Virus record (IMG/VR): IMGVR_UViG_3300028146_000036
Coordinates: 1 to 24,275 of that record
Reading direction: 5' to 3' (one strand)
Origin: a virus
Length of the DNA: 24,275 nucleotides
A program made the position numbers and the translations under genes. A model generated the notes under the pieces. The model saw only the letters and a list, made by a program, of their open reading frames with translations. It was not told the origin of the DNA and did no database searches. The stretch's first letter is position 1. Each line of letters opens with the position of its first letter. Below are positions 11,432-19,164 of this stretch, piece after piece.

Positions 11432-11765
11432 GAGCCGGACAGCGCACCGACTGACTGACCTGAGCCAGCAGCAGCCGGACCAGGAACAGGTCTCCTCCCA
11501 TCGCTGCCGCATCGCTTCCCGATCGGTCCCCAGCCGGTTCAGCCTGCGTCCCAAGTGGTAGCCCAGTGGGAAATGACCGATCGGCACCGTGTTGACATAA
11601 CGCTGATTGCGTGACAGTCAGCGATCGGACGGGCCGCAAGTGGGAGTGGAGTGGGAAACGGGGCGATGTGAGCGCTCGCTGACCCGGCTCCTCCGGGACC
11701 CACGACCCCGCCCGACGGTGGGTTGAAAGTGAGCCTCACAGCCCCGGAGAAATGCGAGCATTTTC

Positions 11766-11793
11766 TTGATTTAACTCCGTGTACCGCTATACT
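11766..11793 (+). promoter_or_regulatory. Rightward promoter ahead of HNH/terminase genes
   Basis: TTGATT (11766-11771), 16 bp, TATACT (11788-11793). The expected start of transcription is at about 11799-11801, on the ATG at 11801, so the message would be leaderless or nearly so. The short AT-rich stretch stands out in GC-rich DNA. It could drive HNH, TerL and downstream virion genes. Confidence 0.5.
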
Positions 11794-11800
11794 GGAGTGC

Positions 11801-12343
11801 ATGAGTCTTGGGCGGATTACCCGGCAATGCGAACTGTGCTCGACGCGGTTCGTCAGTTACCGTTCGAGTGGTCAAGTTCGTTGGTGCTCGGACCTGTGTA
11901 GGTTCTGGGGTCGGGTCGAGGTTCACGGGACAGACGAGTGTTGGGTGTGGACGGCGGCGAGGACGGGGAAGGGGTATGGCAAGATCAGCATTCGTGCGGT
12001 CGAGACGAACGCGCATCGTTTAGCCTACGAGATGTTTCATGGCTCGGTTCCGTCAGGACTGATGGTTTGCCACCATTGCGACAACCGGCTATGCGTGAAC
12101 CCGGCGCACCTGTTCGTGGGCACGGCCAAGGACAACGCTGCCGATATGCTGCGCAAAGGCCGGCACGCCAAACAGAAGGAGACCGGTATTGCCGATGCTT
12201 GGCGGGAAGGAGCTTGCTATCTCGGGCGCGCCAAGGAGGCTGATCCGGGGACGGGTGAACAGTTCTGCCCGGTTTGCCGCCGCGAGAAAGAGCGCCGCAA
12301 GAACCTGAAACGCAATGCGCAACGAGCGCGAGTGTCTACCTGA
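11801..12343 (+). CDS. HNH endonuclease (HNH_3-like) next to the terminase
   Basis: 180 residues. N-terminal zinc ribbon ([18 protein letters not shown]10, C13, C29, C33), then [56 protein letters not shown] and [12 protein letters not shown], the HNH core with H72, H91, H92, N100 and H103. A C-terminal Cys pair ([13 protein letters not shown]) may bind zinc or DNA. HNH proteins beside TerL often help terminase cut DNA; this fold is also used by free-standing homing nucleases. The start at 11801 is close behind the -10 box; the stop overlaps the TerL ATG (TGATG). Confidence 0.85.
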   Translation: MSLGRITRQCELCSTRFVSYRSSGQVRWCSDLCRFWGRVEVHGTDECWVWTAARTGKGYGKISIRAVETNAHRLAYEMFHGSVPSGLMVCHHCDNRLCVNPAHLFVGTAKDNAADMLRKGRHAKQKETGIADAWREGACYLGRAKEADPGTGEQFCPVCRREKERRKNLKRNAQRARVST

Positions 12344-14376
12344 TGGCGGTTGACACTGAATTGCTCGCTCGGATTTCGGCTGATCGCGCCTTGGCGAGTG
12401 TGCTCCTGTTCGCCCATCGGCATCCGCAGGCGGAGGCGCCGATGCACATCGAGATCATGGATTTGTTGCGCGCGGCGGACGAGTTCGTGGTGATCGAGGC
12501 GTTTCGGGAGGCGGGGAAGACGACCAAGGCCGAGGAGCACATGATTCTCGCCGGCTGCTTCGGCAATTATCACTATGGGCTCATCATTGGCGAGACCTAT
12601 GAGAAGGCGTGCGAGCGGCTGGGAAGCATTGCCCATGAGTGTTTGACCAACACCGCTTTGCATGAAGTGTTCGGTGGCCCGGTGCTGGCGAAGCGCAGTA
12701 TCGAGAACAAGGTGTGGTTTCGGTCGGGGACGCTGTTGCAGGCGTGGGGGTGGGATCAGGAGCTCCAATCCTTCAAGTGGCTCACCTGGCGGCCGGATTT
12801 TGCGTTCCTGGACGATGTGGAGAATCCGGAGCGGGTCCGGGATCGGGCTGCGGTCAACGCCTCGATGACCAAGCTGCACAACGACCTCATCCCGGCGATG
12901 GACAAGGAGCGCCGCAAGGTGGTGATCAGCCAGACCCGGCGGGCGGAGGACTGCATGGTGACCCGCTTCGCCGGCAACCCGGACTGGCTCTACCGCGGTT
13001 ACCCGATCTGCAACGGCGACCCGGAGGATGAGCGCACCCTCGCCACCTGGCCGCAGCGCTATCCGATGGAATGGGTGAGGGCGGAGAAACGAAGGTTCGA
13101 GCGCGCCGGGATGCTATCGTCGTTCCTGCAAAGCTACATGCTGCAGGCGAGCAGTGCCGAGGGCAAGCCGTTCAAGGAGGACATGCTGCAAGCCTTGGAA
13201 GTGAGCCCGTGGCACTGGATGCCACGGTTTGCGATCTACGATCCGTCGAGGTCTACCCGTGAAAAAAGAGTTAGGCGTGCTGGAGTCGATGAGGTTAAGT
13301 CTGACCGAACCGGAAAGGTTGTCGTTAGCCGCCTTGGTAGCCAAATCCTCGTACATGAGTCTTCGGGCAATTACTGGGCCCCAAACGAGCTCGTCGCCGA
13401 CCTGTTCGCCACCCAAGCCAACCACCGCCCCGCCAAGATCGGGATCGAAAAGAACTCCCTAGACGATTGGCTCTTGCAGCCGATCCGGCTTGAAATGCTG
13501 CGCCGGGGCATCCCGCTCCCCTTGCAGACCCTCAACGCCCCGCAGGACCGCAGCAAGGACGAGTTCATCCTCGGGCTGCAGCCCTTCGCCACCGCCAAGG
13601 ACATTGTGCTGGTCGGCGGCAAGATGGCACACCCCCAGCTCGTCGCGGAATGGTGCAATTTTCCCTCCGGCACCCGCGACGTGATGAACGCGCTGGCGTA
13701 TGCTCTGAAGATGTTCACCGGGAGCCCACTCTATGAAGACTTTGGTGGCGCGAACCTTGGCGAAGCGCCGAGCCCGCGAGCGGGTGAGGAAGTCATTGTT
13801 GGCTGGCAAGCCAACCCCGCCGAAGTGGTCGCCGTCGCCCTCCTGCGCGAAGGACGCCGTTTATGTGTGGGGGGAGATTGGTCTGCCACTGGCGCCCTAG
13901 CCGATGCGGTCAAGACCATCGCCTTCGAGCTTCGTGCTTCGTTCCCAAGAGCGAGTCTGCAATGCTGGGTGCCCGCCGACACCTTCGACCAGTGGCAGAG
14001 GATCGCTCTAGTGCCTGCGCTGCGCGCCGAGCACCTGACCCCTTACCGCGGCGAGCACGTCGCTCTGGCCCGCGGCTGCCTCGCCGAGCGCATCCGCACC
14101 AAGTGGCATGGGATGCAGCTTCTTACGGTCGACAAACGCGCGGCGCTCACCCTCAATGCCCTTTCCACCGGCTACGCCCTGACCGTCGAAAAGGGGGCTC
14201 GCCAGAGTCAGGAGCCGGAGCCCGGCCTCTCTCGGCTGGCCGCCGAGGCTCTCGAATGCGCGGTGATGGCGCTCGACCGCCAGGAGTCCGCCACGGTCAT
14301 GCCCAAGGGGGCCAACATCGCCTACAGTCCCTCGGGCGTACCCTACGTCAGCGCCAACCCCAGAGCACGCGTTTGA
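12343..14376 (+). CDS. terL: Terminase large subunit with long C-terminal extension
   Basis: 677 residues. ATPase: Walker A-like FREAGKTT (about 54-61, with Glu-Ala before GKT instead of a Gly/Ser-rich loop) and Walker B plus catalytic Glu FAFLDDVEN (153-161). RNase H-like nuclease: FAIYDPS (D300), IGIEKN (E369) and RDVMNALAYAL (D446). It drives DNA into the prohead and cuts the concatemer. Residues about 480-677 are an extra domain (VCVGGDWS-like LCVGGDWSATGALADAVKTI, WVPADTFDQWQRIALVPALR) that may be a second RNase H-like fold. The start is set by TGATG overlap with HNH. No small subunit was seen nearby. Confidence 0.92.
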   Translation: MAVDTELLARISADRALASVLLFAHRHPQAEAPMHIEIMDLLRAADEFVVIEAFREAGKTTKAEEHMILAGCFGNYHYGLIIGETYEKACERLGSIAHECLTNTALHEVFGGPVLAKRSIENKVWFRSGTLLQAWGWDQELQSFKWLTWRPDFAFLDDVENPERVRDRAAVNASMTKLHNDLIPAMDKERRKVVISQTRRAEDCMVTRFAGNPDWLYRGYPICNGDPEDERTLATWPQRYPMEWVRAEKRRFERAGMLSSFLQSYMLQASSAEGKPFKEDMLQALEVSPWHWMPRFAIYDPSRSTREKRVRRAGVDEVKSDRTGKVVVSRLGSQILVHESSGNYWAPNELVADLFATQANHRPAKIGIEKNSLDDWLLQPIRLEMLRRGIPLPLQTLNAPQDRSKDEFILGLQPFATAKDIVLVGGKMAHPQLVAEWCNFPSGTRDVMNALAYALKMFTGSPLYEDFGGANLGEAPSPRAGEEVIVGWQANPAEVVAVALLREGRRLCVGGDWSATGALADAVKTIAFELRASFPRASLQCWVPADTFDQWQRIALVPALRAEHLTPYRGEHVALARGCLAERIRTKWHGMQLLTVDKRAALTLNALSTGYALTVEKGARQSQEPEPGLSRLAAEALECAVMALDRQESATVMPKGANIAYSPSGVPYVSANPRARV

Positions 14377-14404
14377 CTTTTCCCTATCGCGAGCGCAGGA
14401 TTTG

Positions 14405-14418
14405 CAGCGCATGCGCTG
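14405..14418. repeat. 14-bp perfect palindrome CAGCGCATGCGCTG
   Basis: A perfect palindrome in the 88-bp gap after TerL. There is no loop or U-tract for a terminator, so it may be a binding site or chance in GC-rich DNA. The rest of the gap holds only the ribosome binding site AAGGAG of the next gene. Confidence 0.35.
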
Positions 14419-14464
14419 ACACACGCACTTTCCGCTCTGCCACGTCTTTGCAAGGAGCCCGGTC

Positions 14465-14635
14465 ATGGCCGTTTCCCGTTCGATCCAGAAGAAGTCCCCG
14501 TCGCAGGCCCCGAAGGACTTCTTCGAGTGCAAGCAATCCGGCGGCACCCACGGCGCGACCACCGTGCAGCCCGACAAGAGCGCGAGCGGTCCCATGCGCG
14601 AGAAGATCTACGGGCGCAAGAACCTCGGGAAGTAG
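14465..14635 (+). CDS. Small basic protein between TerL and portal
   Basis: 56 residues with AAGGAG 7 nt before the ATG. Sequence includes SIQKKSPSQAPKDFFECKQS, GGTHGATTVQPDK and the terminal REKIYGRKNLGK. Polar, basic, no hydrophobic core, so perhaps a DNA- or capsid-associated peptide. Its position suggests a packaging or head accessory. No family recognised. Confidence 0.65.
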   Translation: MAVSRSIQKKSPSQAPKDFFECKQSGGTHGATTVQPDKSASGPMREKIYGRKNLGK

Positions 14636-14636
14636 C

Positions 14637-14888
14637 ATGTCCGATCCCTATGCCGTGTCTCTGGACGTGCCCGATGCGGTGCGAGAGATGCTGACGGCCC
14701 CGCCTGATCCGCGCTTCATCGAGTTCGTTCGGCTATGGCAGGAAGATCGCGAACGGTGCGTCTTTGAAGCCCTCAATTCTGCCTGCGAGGTCCGCTATGG
14801 CAAAACGCAAGATGAAAACGAAGAAGCTCACGCTTGCCAAGCCGACCACGGCCTTCAACCGGGCACCAAAGAAGCCGGAGAAGGATGA
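14637..14888 (+). CDS. Hypothetical protein in packaging block
   Basis: 83 residues. The first 50 (DPYAVSLDVPDAVREMLTAP, DPRFIEFVRLWQEDRERCVF) look like a genuine soluble domain. The last 30 are read in a frame overlapping the next gene by 92 nt and are of doubtful quality, so the true end may be affected by a frameshift, or the overlap may be real. The start is 1 nt after the previous stop. Confidence 0.55.
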   Translation: MSDPYAVSLDVPDAVREMLTAPPDPRFIEFVRLWQEDRERCVFEALNSACEVRYGKTQDENEEAHACQADHGLQPGTKEAGEG

Positions 14889-14979
14889 TCGCCCCGGCCC
14901 GATGCAGGGCGGGCGGCAGCCTGGCGGATTGGCGAAACACGCCAAGCGCAAGAAGAGCCTCGCCGGCGTGATGATCTGA
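14797..14979 (+). CDS. Lys-rich small protein
   Basis: 60 residues, extremely basic (AKRKMKTKKLTLAKPTTAFN, APKKPEKDD, AKHAKRKKSL). GAGG lies 8 nt upstream of the ATG. Nucleic-acid or capsid-interior binding is a natural guess from charge. An upstream in-frame ATG at 14764 has no ribosome binding site. Confidence 0.6.
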   Translation: MAKRKMKTKKLTLAKPTTAFNRAPKKPEKDDRPGPMQGGRQPGGLAKHAKRKKSLAGVMI

Positions 14980-15189
14980 ATGAAGAAAAAGGGTGCCGTC
15001 AAGGCCGTGCGCGCGCCTTCGATGACGGCGGAAGATCGCTCATGGCGGGCGCGCGATGATCTGAGAACGTTGACCCGGGCGCAGGAAATTTCCGCCGACA
15101 AGGTGCGCATGGCGGCGGCGAAACGTGAAGCCGCGAAGCAGCAGGCGAGCCTCGCGCGCATCTCCAAGCTTGCGGGCAAGCGGATCTGA
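14980..15189 (+). CDS. Small basic helical protein before portal
   Basis: 69 residues starting directly after the previous stop. It is basic and helical (DRSWRARDDLRTLTRAQEIS, KVRMAAAKREAAKQQASLAR). Likely a coiled-coil or DNA-associated protein. Its stop TGA is followed at once by the portal GTG (TGATGTGG). Confidence 0.6.
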   Translation: MKKKGAVKAVRAPSMTAEDRSWRARDDLRTLTRAQEISADKVRMAAAKREAAKQQASLARISKLAGKRI

Positions 15190-15190
15190 T

Positions 15191-17395
15191 GTGGCCGTCG
15201 ACACGCCCAAGAAGGGCCGCGGGTACAAGCCGAAGGAAGGCAAGGACCGCGAGCTAGAGTCGGCCTCTACCGACTCGAAGGCCGACCCGATCGAGAATTG
15301 GGCCGAGCAGCAGGACTCCCCGGCCTACGAGGCCGCGCTCAAGCTCTACAAGCTCGTCAACAAGGCGTACCAGAATAAGGACGAGCAGTACGACGACCGC
15401 ATCGAGGAATACTGGAACGCCTACAATGCGATCCCCGATGCGAACCAGCAGTACATCGGCAACTCCTCGGGTTACATCCCCGCCATCCGCGACGCCATCA
15501 ACGCCCGCGCCAAGCGCGCGTTGAAGCAGTTGTTTCCCGCGAACATGAAGCACGTCGAGGCCGTGGCCTCGGACGGGCGCACGCCCTATACGCAGCTTTC
15601 ACTGCTCGAGCATTACATCCGCAAGACCAAGCTGCGCTCGATCGTGCGCACCGACCTGATCGCGGGCGATGTCACGGGACAGTGGAACCTGATGGTCGAT
15701 TGGACTTCCTCGACCTTCAACATCAAGAAGCTCGTCAAGCGCAATCCGCTGCTGCAGCAGATCGACGGCGAAAGTGTGGAAGACCTCGAAATCGAAGATC
15801 CCACTGCCGACGAGGAAGAGGACATCGACGAGGAAACGGTCGAGGAGCAAGGCCCCGAGATAGTCGACTTCGCCACCGAGGATCTGGCGGTCGTGCCTCC
15901 AACCTGCACCGACTTGCAGAAGGCGAAGGCGGTGTCCATCAAGCTGCGCATGAGCGCGGAGAAGGTCAGGGAACTGGTCGACGAGGGTGTCTTCATCCTG
16001 CCCCCGAACACCGACATCGAGGAGTTCTGCAAGCCAGATCAGTCGCGCGACCGCAAGAACCCGCAGAAGAAGGCCACGGGCGATGCCGGCATCAAGACCG
16101 AAGGCACCAACAAGCACGCCGTCATCTATCAGGTCTACTCCAAGCTCGATCTCGGCAGCGAGACCAAAGACGACGCCATCATCTACTACGCCGGGGAAAC
16201 CGAGATCGTCGGCATCATCAGGAACCCCTTGTGGAGCGGCAAACGCCCGATCCTGTCCAAGCCGGTCGAACGGAAACAAGGCAGTTTCTTCGGTAGCAGC
16301 AAGATCGAGCCGGTGAAATTTTTGGGCTGGCAGTTGAACGACTTTTGGAATCAGGGCATGGATTCGGCGATGTATTCCTTGCAGCCGATCTGGGCCGTCG
16401 ATCCCCTGAAATGCCCGCAGTGGATGAACCTGACGATGGGCTTGGCCGCGATGTGGCCGATCGACCCCAATAGCGTCAAGCAGATCACCCAGACCCAACT
16501 GTGGAAGGACGCCGCCGGCATCTGCGATTTGATCAAGCGCCAGATCTGGGAGTCGATGGATGTCAACGAGATGATGATGGGCCGGATGCCCGCCGGCAGG
16601 AAGAACAATCAGCTCATGGGGGCGATGAGCCAGGAGCAGCAGGTCAACATCACCGATCACGCCTCGCGCTACGAGGAGGAAATGCTCAACCCGCTGCTGG
16701 AGCTCCTGTTCGAGTTCGACCAGCAGTACCGCACCTCGGACCTGATGATCGAGACCCGGGGCGAGATCGGGGCCAAGGCGGCGCTAGAAGTGATCCCGCC
16801 GCAGCAATGGGGCGAGCGCTACTTCTTCCGCTGGACCGGCACCGAGTTCATGCTCTCGATCCAGCGCGGGCAGCAGCAGATCGCGCTCATGAACGTGTTG
16901 AAGGGCATCCCGCCCGCCCAGTTGAACGGGCGCACCTTCGACGCCACCCCGATCCTCGAATCGCTGGTCGAGAACCTGTTCGGCCCCGAGATGGCGCCGC
17001 GCATCCTCGTCGACAAGCGCAACAGCTATCGCATTGACCCGGACATCGAGAACGAGATGCTGGCGAACGGTTTCGAGGTGCAAGTGCACGAAGCCGACGA
17101 CGATCCCATGCACCTGCAGGCGCACATGCGCGGGGCGAGCCTCGCGACCGACCCGCTCGGGCTGTTCAAGTCGCACATGGGCATGCACATGGCGCAGATG
17201 CAGAGGAAGCGCGAGATGGAAATGATGCAGCAAGCTCCGAAAGGAGTGCCCGGCGGCCCCGGCGGGGCGGGACCGGGCGTACCCGGCGGGCCGAAGCCCG
17301 GGGCCATGCCCGCGCCGGGTGGGCCGAGGCCGGCGCAACAGCCCGCTGGTTCGATTCAAACCGATAATATGTTAGGGGCGCCCGGACGTGGATAA
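15191..17395 (+). CDS. Portal protein (large, podophage-like)
   Basis: 734 residues from a GTG start. Portal-type segments are AIRDAINARAKRALKQLFPA, TDLIAGDVTGQWNLMVDWTS, RPILSKPVERKQGSFFGSSK, FLGWQLNDFWNQGMDSAMYS and MMMGRMPAGRKNNQ with EEEMLNPLLELLFEF (stem and core helices). An acidic insert (DPTADEEEDIDEETVEEQ) lies near residue 205. The C-terminus is a Gly/Pro-rich tail (GGPGGAGPGVPGG) ending MLGAPGRG. Portals form the dodecameric DNA channel at the capsid vertex. Length exceeds lambda-like portals and fits short-tailed phages. The last 15 codons are unusually AT-rich, matching the following HNH gene. Confidence 0.85.
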   Translation: MAVDTPKKGRGYKPKEGKDRELESASTDSKADPIENWAEQQDSPAYEAALKLYKLVNKAYQNKDEQYDDRIEEYWNAYNAIPDANQQYIGNSSGYIPAIRDAINARAKRALKQLFPANMKHVEAVASDGRTPYTQLSLLEHYIRKTKLRSIVRTDLIAGDVTGQWNLMVDWTSSTFNIKKLVKRNPLLQQIDGESVEDLEIEDPTADEEEDIDEETVEEQGPEIVDFATEDLAVVPPTCTDLQKAKAVSIKLRMSAEKVRELVDEGVFILPPNTDIEEFCKPDQSRDRKNPQKKATGDAGIKTEGTNKHAVIYQVYSKLDLGSETKDDAIIYYAGETEIVGIIRNPLWSGKRPILSKPVERKQGSFFGSSKIEPVKFLGWQLNDFWNQGMDSAMYSLQPIWAVDPLKCPQWMNLTMGLAAMWPIDPNSVKQITQTQLWKDAAGICDLIKRQIWESMDVNEMMMGRMPAGRKNNQLMGAMSQEQQVNITDHASRYEEEMLNPLLELLFEFDQQYRTSDLMIETRGEIGAKAALEVIPPQQWGERYFFRWTGTEFMLSIQRGQQQIALMNVLKGIPPAQLNGRTFDATPILESLVENLFGPEMAPRILVDKRNSYRIDPDIENEMLANGFEVQVHEADDDPMHLQAHMRGASLATDPLGLFKSHMGMHMAQMQRKREMEMMQQAPKGVPGGPGGAGPGVPGGPKPGAMPAPGGPRPAQQPAGSIQTDNMLGAPGRG
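17369..17395 (+). repeat. Recoded portal 3' end, partner of 17808-17834
   Basis: These nine codons encode MLGAPGRG and stop. The same peptide ends the next gene at 17808-17834, but every codon after Met is a different synonym and the stop changes from TAA to TGA (15 of 24 sense bases identical). A simple duplication would keep the third positions. Confidence 0.8.
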
Positions 17396-17834
17396 CAGAG
17401 AAAGGTTTGAAGAAAAAATCGCTCGCGTTCCGGAGTCTGGTTGCTGGATTTGGCTAAGCGGCTTAAGCAAGGACGGGTACGGACGCTTTTGGTTCGGTGA
17501 ACAGACCATCCCTGCTCATAGGGCATCGTGGCTGCTTTATAAAGGCGCTTTGCCGGAAGCATTGTTTGTTTGCCATCGCTGTGATGTTACCTGCTGCGTG
17601 AATCCAGAACATCTTTTCTTGGGGACGCAGAAAGACAATGTCGATGACGCCTTGCAAAAAGGCCGCATGAAGTTTGGTCAATACCAGAGAGAGCGAACGC
17701 ATTGTTCTAAAGGGCACGAACTCTCTGGATCGAATGTTCGATTCCGAGACGAAACCATCAGGGTTTGCCGCTCTTGCGAGCGTGAGCGATCAAGAAGGCG
17801 TCGTTCCATGCTCGGCGCACCGGGTAGAGGCTGA
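17388..17834 (+). CDS. HNH homing-type endonuclease inserted at the portal 3' end
   Basis: 148 residues from a GTG overlapping the portal stop by 8 nt. HNH_3-like core: [71 protein letters not shown], then a [11 protein letters not shown]...[15 protein letters not shown] zinc/basic tail. GC content is visibly lower than in its neighbours. The last eight residues (MLGAPGRG) repeat the portal terminus and look like the original portal end captured in frame; the TGA overlaps the fibre ATG as TGATG. A mobile nuclease that cuts the unoccupied portal gene is the natural reading. Confidence 0.85.
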   Translation: MDNRERFEEKIARVPESGCWIWLSGLSKDGYGRFWFGEQTIPAHRASWLLYKGALPEALFVCHRCDVTCCVNPEHLFLGTQKDNVDDALQKGRMKFGQYQRERTHCSKGHELSGSNVRFRDETIRVCRSCERERSRRRRSMLGAPGRG

Positions 17835-18781
17835 TGCCCTTCGGCCCGCTGCCGGCACGGTTCGACTTTGACCGCCGGGTCGATCAGACCGTCGGCTACG
17901 ATCTCAACTGGCTGCTCGATGCCTTCAATTCGGGCGGTGCCGCGGGACCGACCGGACCCACTGGCCCACAGGGACCGACGGGACCGGCCGGCAGTACCGG
18001 CGCTACCGGCCCACAAGGCTCGACCGGTCCTGCTGGCGCGACGGGCGCTACCGGTCCTCAAGGCGCGACCGGGGCAACCGGTCCTCAAGGCGCAACGGGC
18101 GCTCAGGGTGCTACCGGGGCTCAAGGTGCAACGGGACCGCAAGGCGATACCGGAGCGACGGGGCCACAGGGTGCCACGGGCGCCCAAGGAGCCACCGGGG
18201 CGCAGGGCGCTACGGGTGCCCAAGGGGCAACGGGTCCACAGGGCGCCACCGGCGCCAGCGGGGTCGGCGACTGGGTGCTGGTCGGCCAGGCTGTGGCCTC
18301 GGGCTCGCCCGCCACGCTGACCGTGGGCTCGATTCCCAGCGGGGCGTCGAGCCTCAAGATTTTCTTCCGGGGACGCGACACCGCCAACAGCACCGACCTC
18401 AACGCCCGGATGCGCTTTAACAGCGACACCGACGCCTCGCACTATACGGCAACGATCTATGTCGGGATTCTCTCCGGCGCTCCGGCTAATGGCAGCTTCA
18501 GTTCCAGCATCGACGGGTCGCTGTTCGCCAACGTGCCGGGCGTTTCGAGCAACGCCAACAGCATCGCCCAGTCCGAAACTCTGATCACCGGATATGCCGA
18601 CGGGTTCTGGAAGGAAGTGACGACACTGGGCTCCAACATCTGGGGCGCCACCAACAACAAGGATATGCTCAACACCGCCTTTACCTTTACCCAAACGGTG
18701 GCGATCACGTCGGTGACCATTAAAGCTGGCGGCACGGCCTTTGTCGATGGCAGCACCCTCACCGTCTACAAGCAGACATGA
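17834..18781 (+). CDS. Collagen-like fibre protein 1
   Basis: 315 residues. An N-terminal virion-attachment domain (1-37, [20 protein letters not shown]) precedes about 35 uninterrupted Gly-X-Y triplets (38-142; [12 protein letters not shown] types), predicting a collagen-like triple helix. The C-terminal domain (145-315) is beta-rich ([39 protein letters not shown]) and resembles phage head or fibre jelly-roll modules with FRGRDT and RFN-D-..Y motifs. It is probably trimeric and surface exposed. The ATG overlaps the HNH stop; before the HNH insertion it would have overlapped the portal stop. Confidence 0.8.
   Translation: MPFGPLPARFDFDRRVDQTVGYDLNWLLDAFNSGGAAGPTGPTGPQGPTGPAGSTGATGPQGSTGPAGATGATGPQGATGATGPQGATGAQGATGAQGATGPQGDTGATGPQGATGAQGATGAQGATGAQGATGPQGATGASGVGDWVLVGQAVASGSPATLTVGSIPSGASSLKIFFRGRDTANSTDLNARMRFNSDTDASHYTATIYVGILSGAPANGSFSSSIDGSLFANVPGVSSNANSIAQSETLITGYADGFWKEVTTLGSNIWGATNNKDMLNTAFTFTQTVAITSVTIKAGGTAFVDGSTLTVYKQT
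17945..18259 (+). repeat. Collagen-like Gly-X-Y coding repeat, fibre 1
   Basis: Tandem 9-base units encoding about 35 G-X-Y triplets. Codon choice varies between units, so the repeat is not a recent slippage product throughout. Pro occupies X, mainly Thr or Gln Y. Confidence 0.9.
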
Positions 18782-19164
18782 ACTGCCACGGCATCCCGCT
18801 GCGCCACGACCCGAGGGTGCATCTTGCCCAGGCCCACGGCTTCGGCCTGCGTCGGGGCTGGATCGGGGTGAGCCACGACTTCTTCCGCCTCCCGGCGCGC
18901 GAGCAGCGAGCGATCGAACTGCACGAAGAAGCGCATCTGCGCGGCCATCACTTCGCCAAGCGCCTCGCCTTCCTGCCGCTGTACTGGACGCCGTGGGGGC
19001 TCAAGCTCGCCATCGCGCAGGAACTCGAAGCCGATGCCTTTTGTGCCAGCCAAGGATTCGGCGCAGAATTGTTGCGCGTCATCCGCCGCTACCCCTCCGG
19101 CCACTTCTATCCCGACAAGCCCCGGCGCATCGCCGCCCTCGAACAACTGATCGCCGCCCGATGA
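18778..19164 (+). CDS. HExxH zinc metallopeptidase-like protein
   Basis: 128 residues. The helix [18 protein letters not shown] carries HEEAH (H49, E50, H53), the zincin zinc-binding motif, and [18 protein letters not shown] supplies a downstream acidic ligand (E82 or E84) in the ELEAD context seen in M48/M56-type peptidases. There is no clear transmembrane segment or signal peptide. It lies between two fibre genes with ATGA overlaps on both sides, so it is made with virion proteins. It might process a structural protein or be a virion component; neither is shown. Confidence 0.7.
   Translation: MNCHGIPLRHDPRVHLAQAHGFGLRRGWIGVSHDFFRLPAREQRAIELHEEAHLRGHHFAKRLAFLPLYWTPWGLKLAIAQELEADAFCASQGFGAELLRVIRRYPSGHFYPDKPRRIAALEQLIAAR

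Larger units (their letters stand above)
10837..11800. other. Central non-coding regulatory/origin-like region
   Basis: About 960 bases with at most one small gene (11291-11431). It contains three good copies and one degenerate copy (11666-11685) of the dyad AAGTNAGT-N4-ACTNACTT, two DnaA-box-like 9-mers, the palindromes TGACCGGCGGTCA and GTGAGCCTCAC (11729-11739), and a rightward promoter at its right end. It separates leftward accessory genes from the rightward virion genes. Several ORFs on both strands (11145-11639 minus, 11207-11458 plus) lack ribosome binding sites and look spurious. Confidence 0.6.

Noticed and set aside
11207-11458. Plus-strand ORF with acidic Gln-rich C-terminus
   Set aside because: It is the antisense of a transmembrane-like ORF and has no ribosome binding site; it remains possible but is less likely than the membrane peptide.
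11145-11639. Minus-strand 164-codon ORF in the central region
   Set aside because: No ribosome binding site, biased composition, and it spans dyads and palindromes that fit non-coding DNA better.
13863-14637. Plus-strand frame upstream of the gene at 14637
   Set aside because: The frame is open through TerL and the 14465 gene but is Arg/Pro/Ser rich and only becomes protein-like after 14637.
15599-16660. Long minus-strand ORF (353 codons) across the portal gene
   Set aside because: Antisense to the portal, rich in Leu/Asp/His as expected for a shadow of GC-rich coding DNA, with no ribosome binding site or domain.
17678-18694. Minus-strand 338-codon ORF over fibre 1
   Set aside because: Reverse reading of the collagen repeat gives Gly/Ala/Arg/Ser low-complexity sequence; no independent support.
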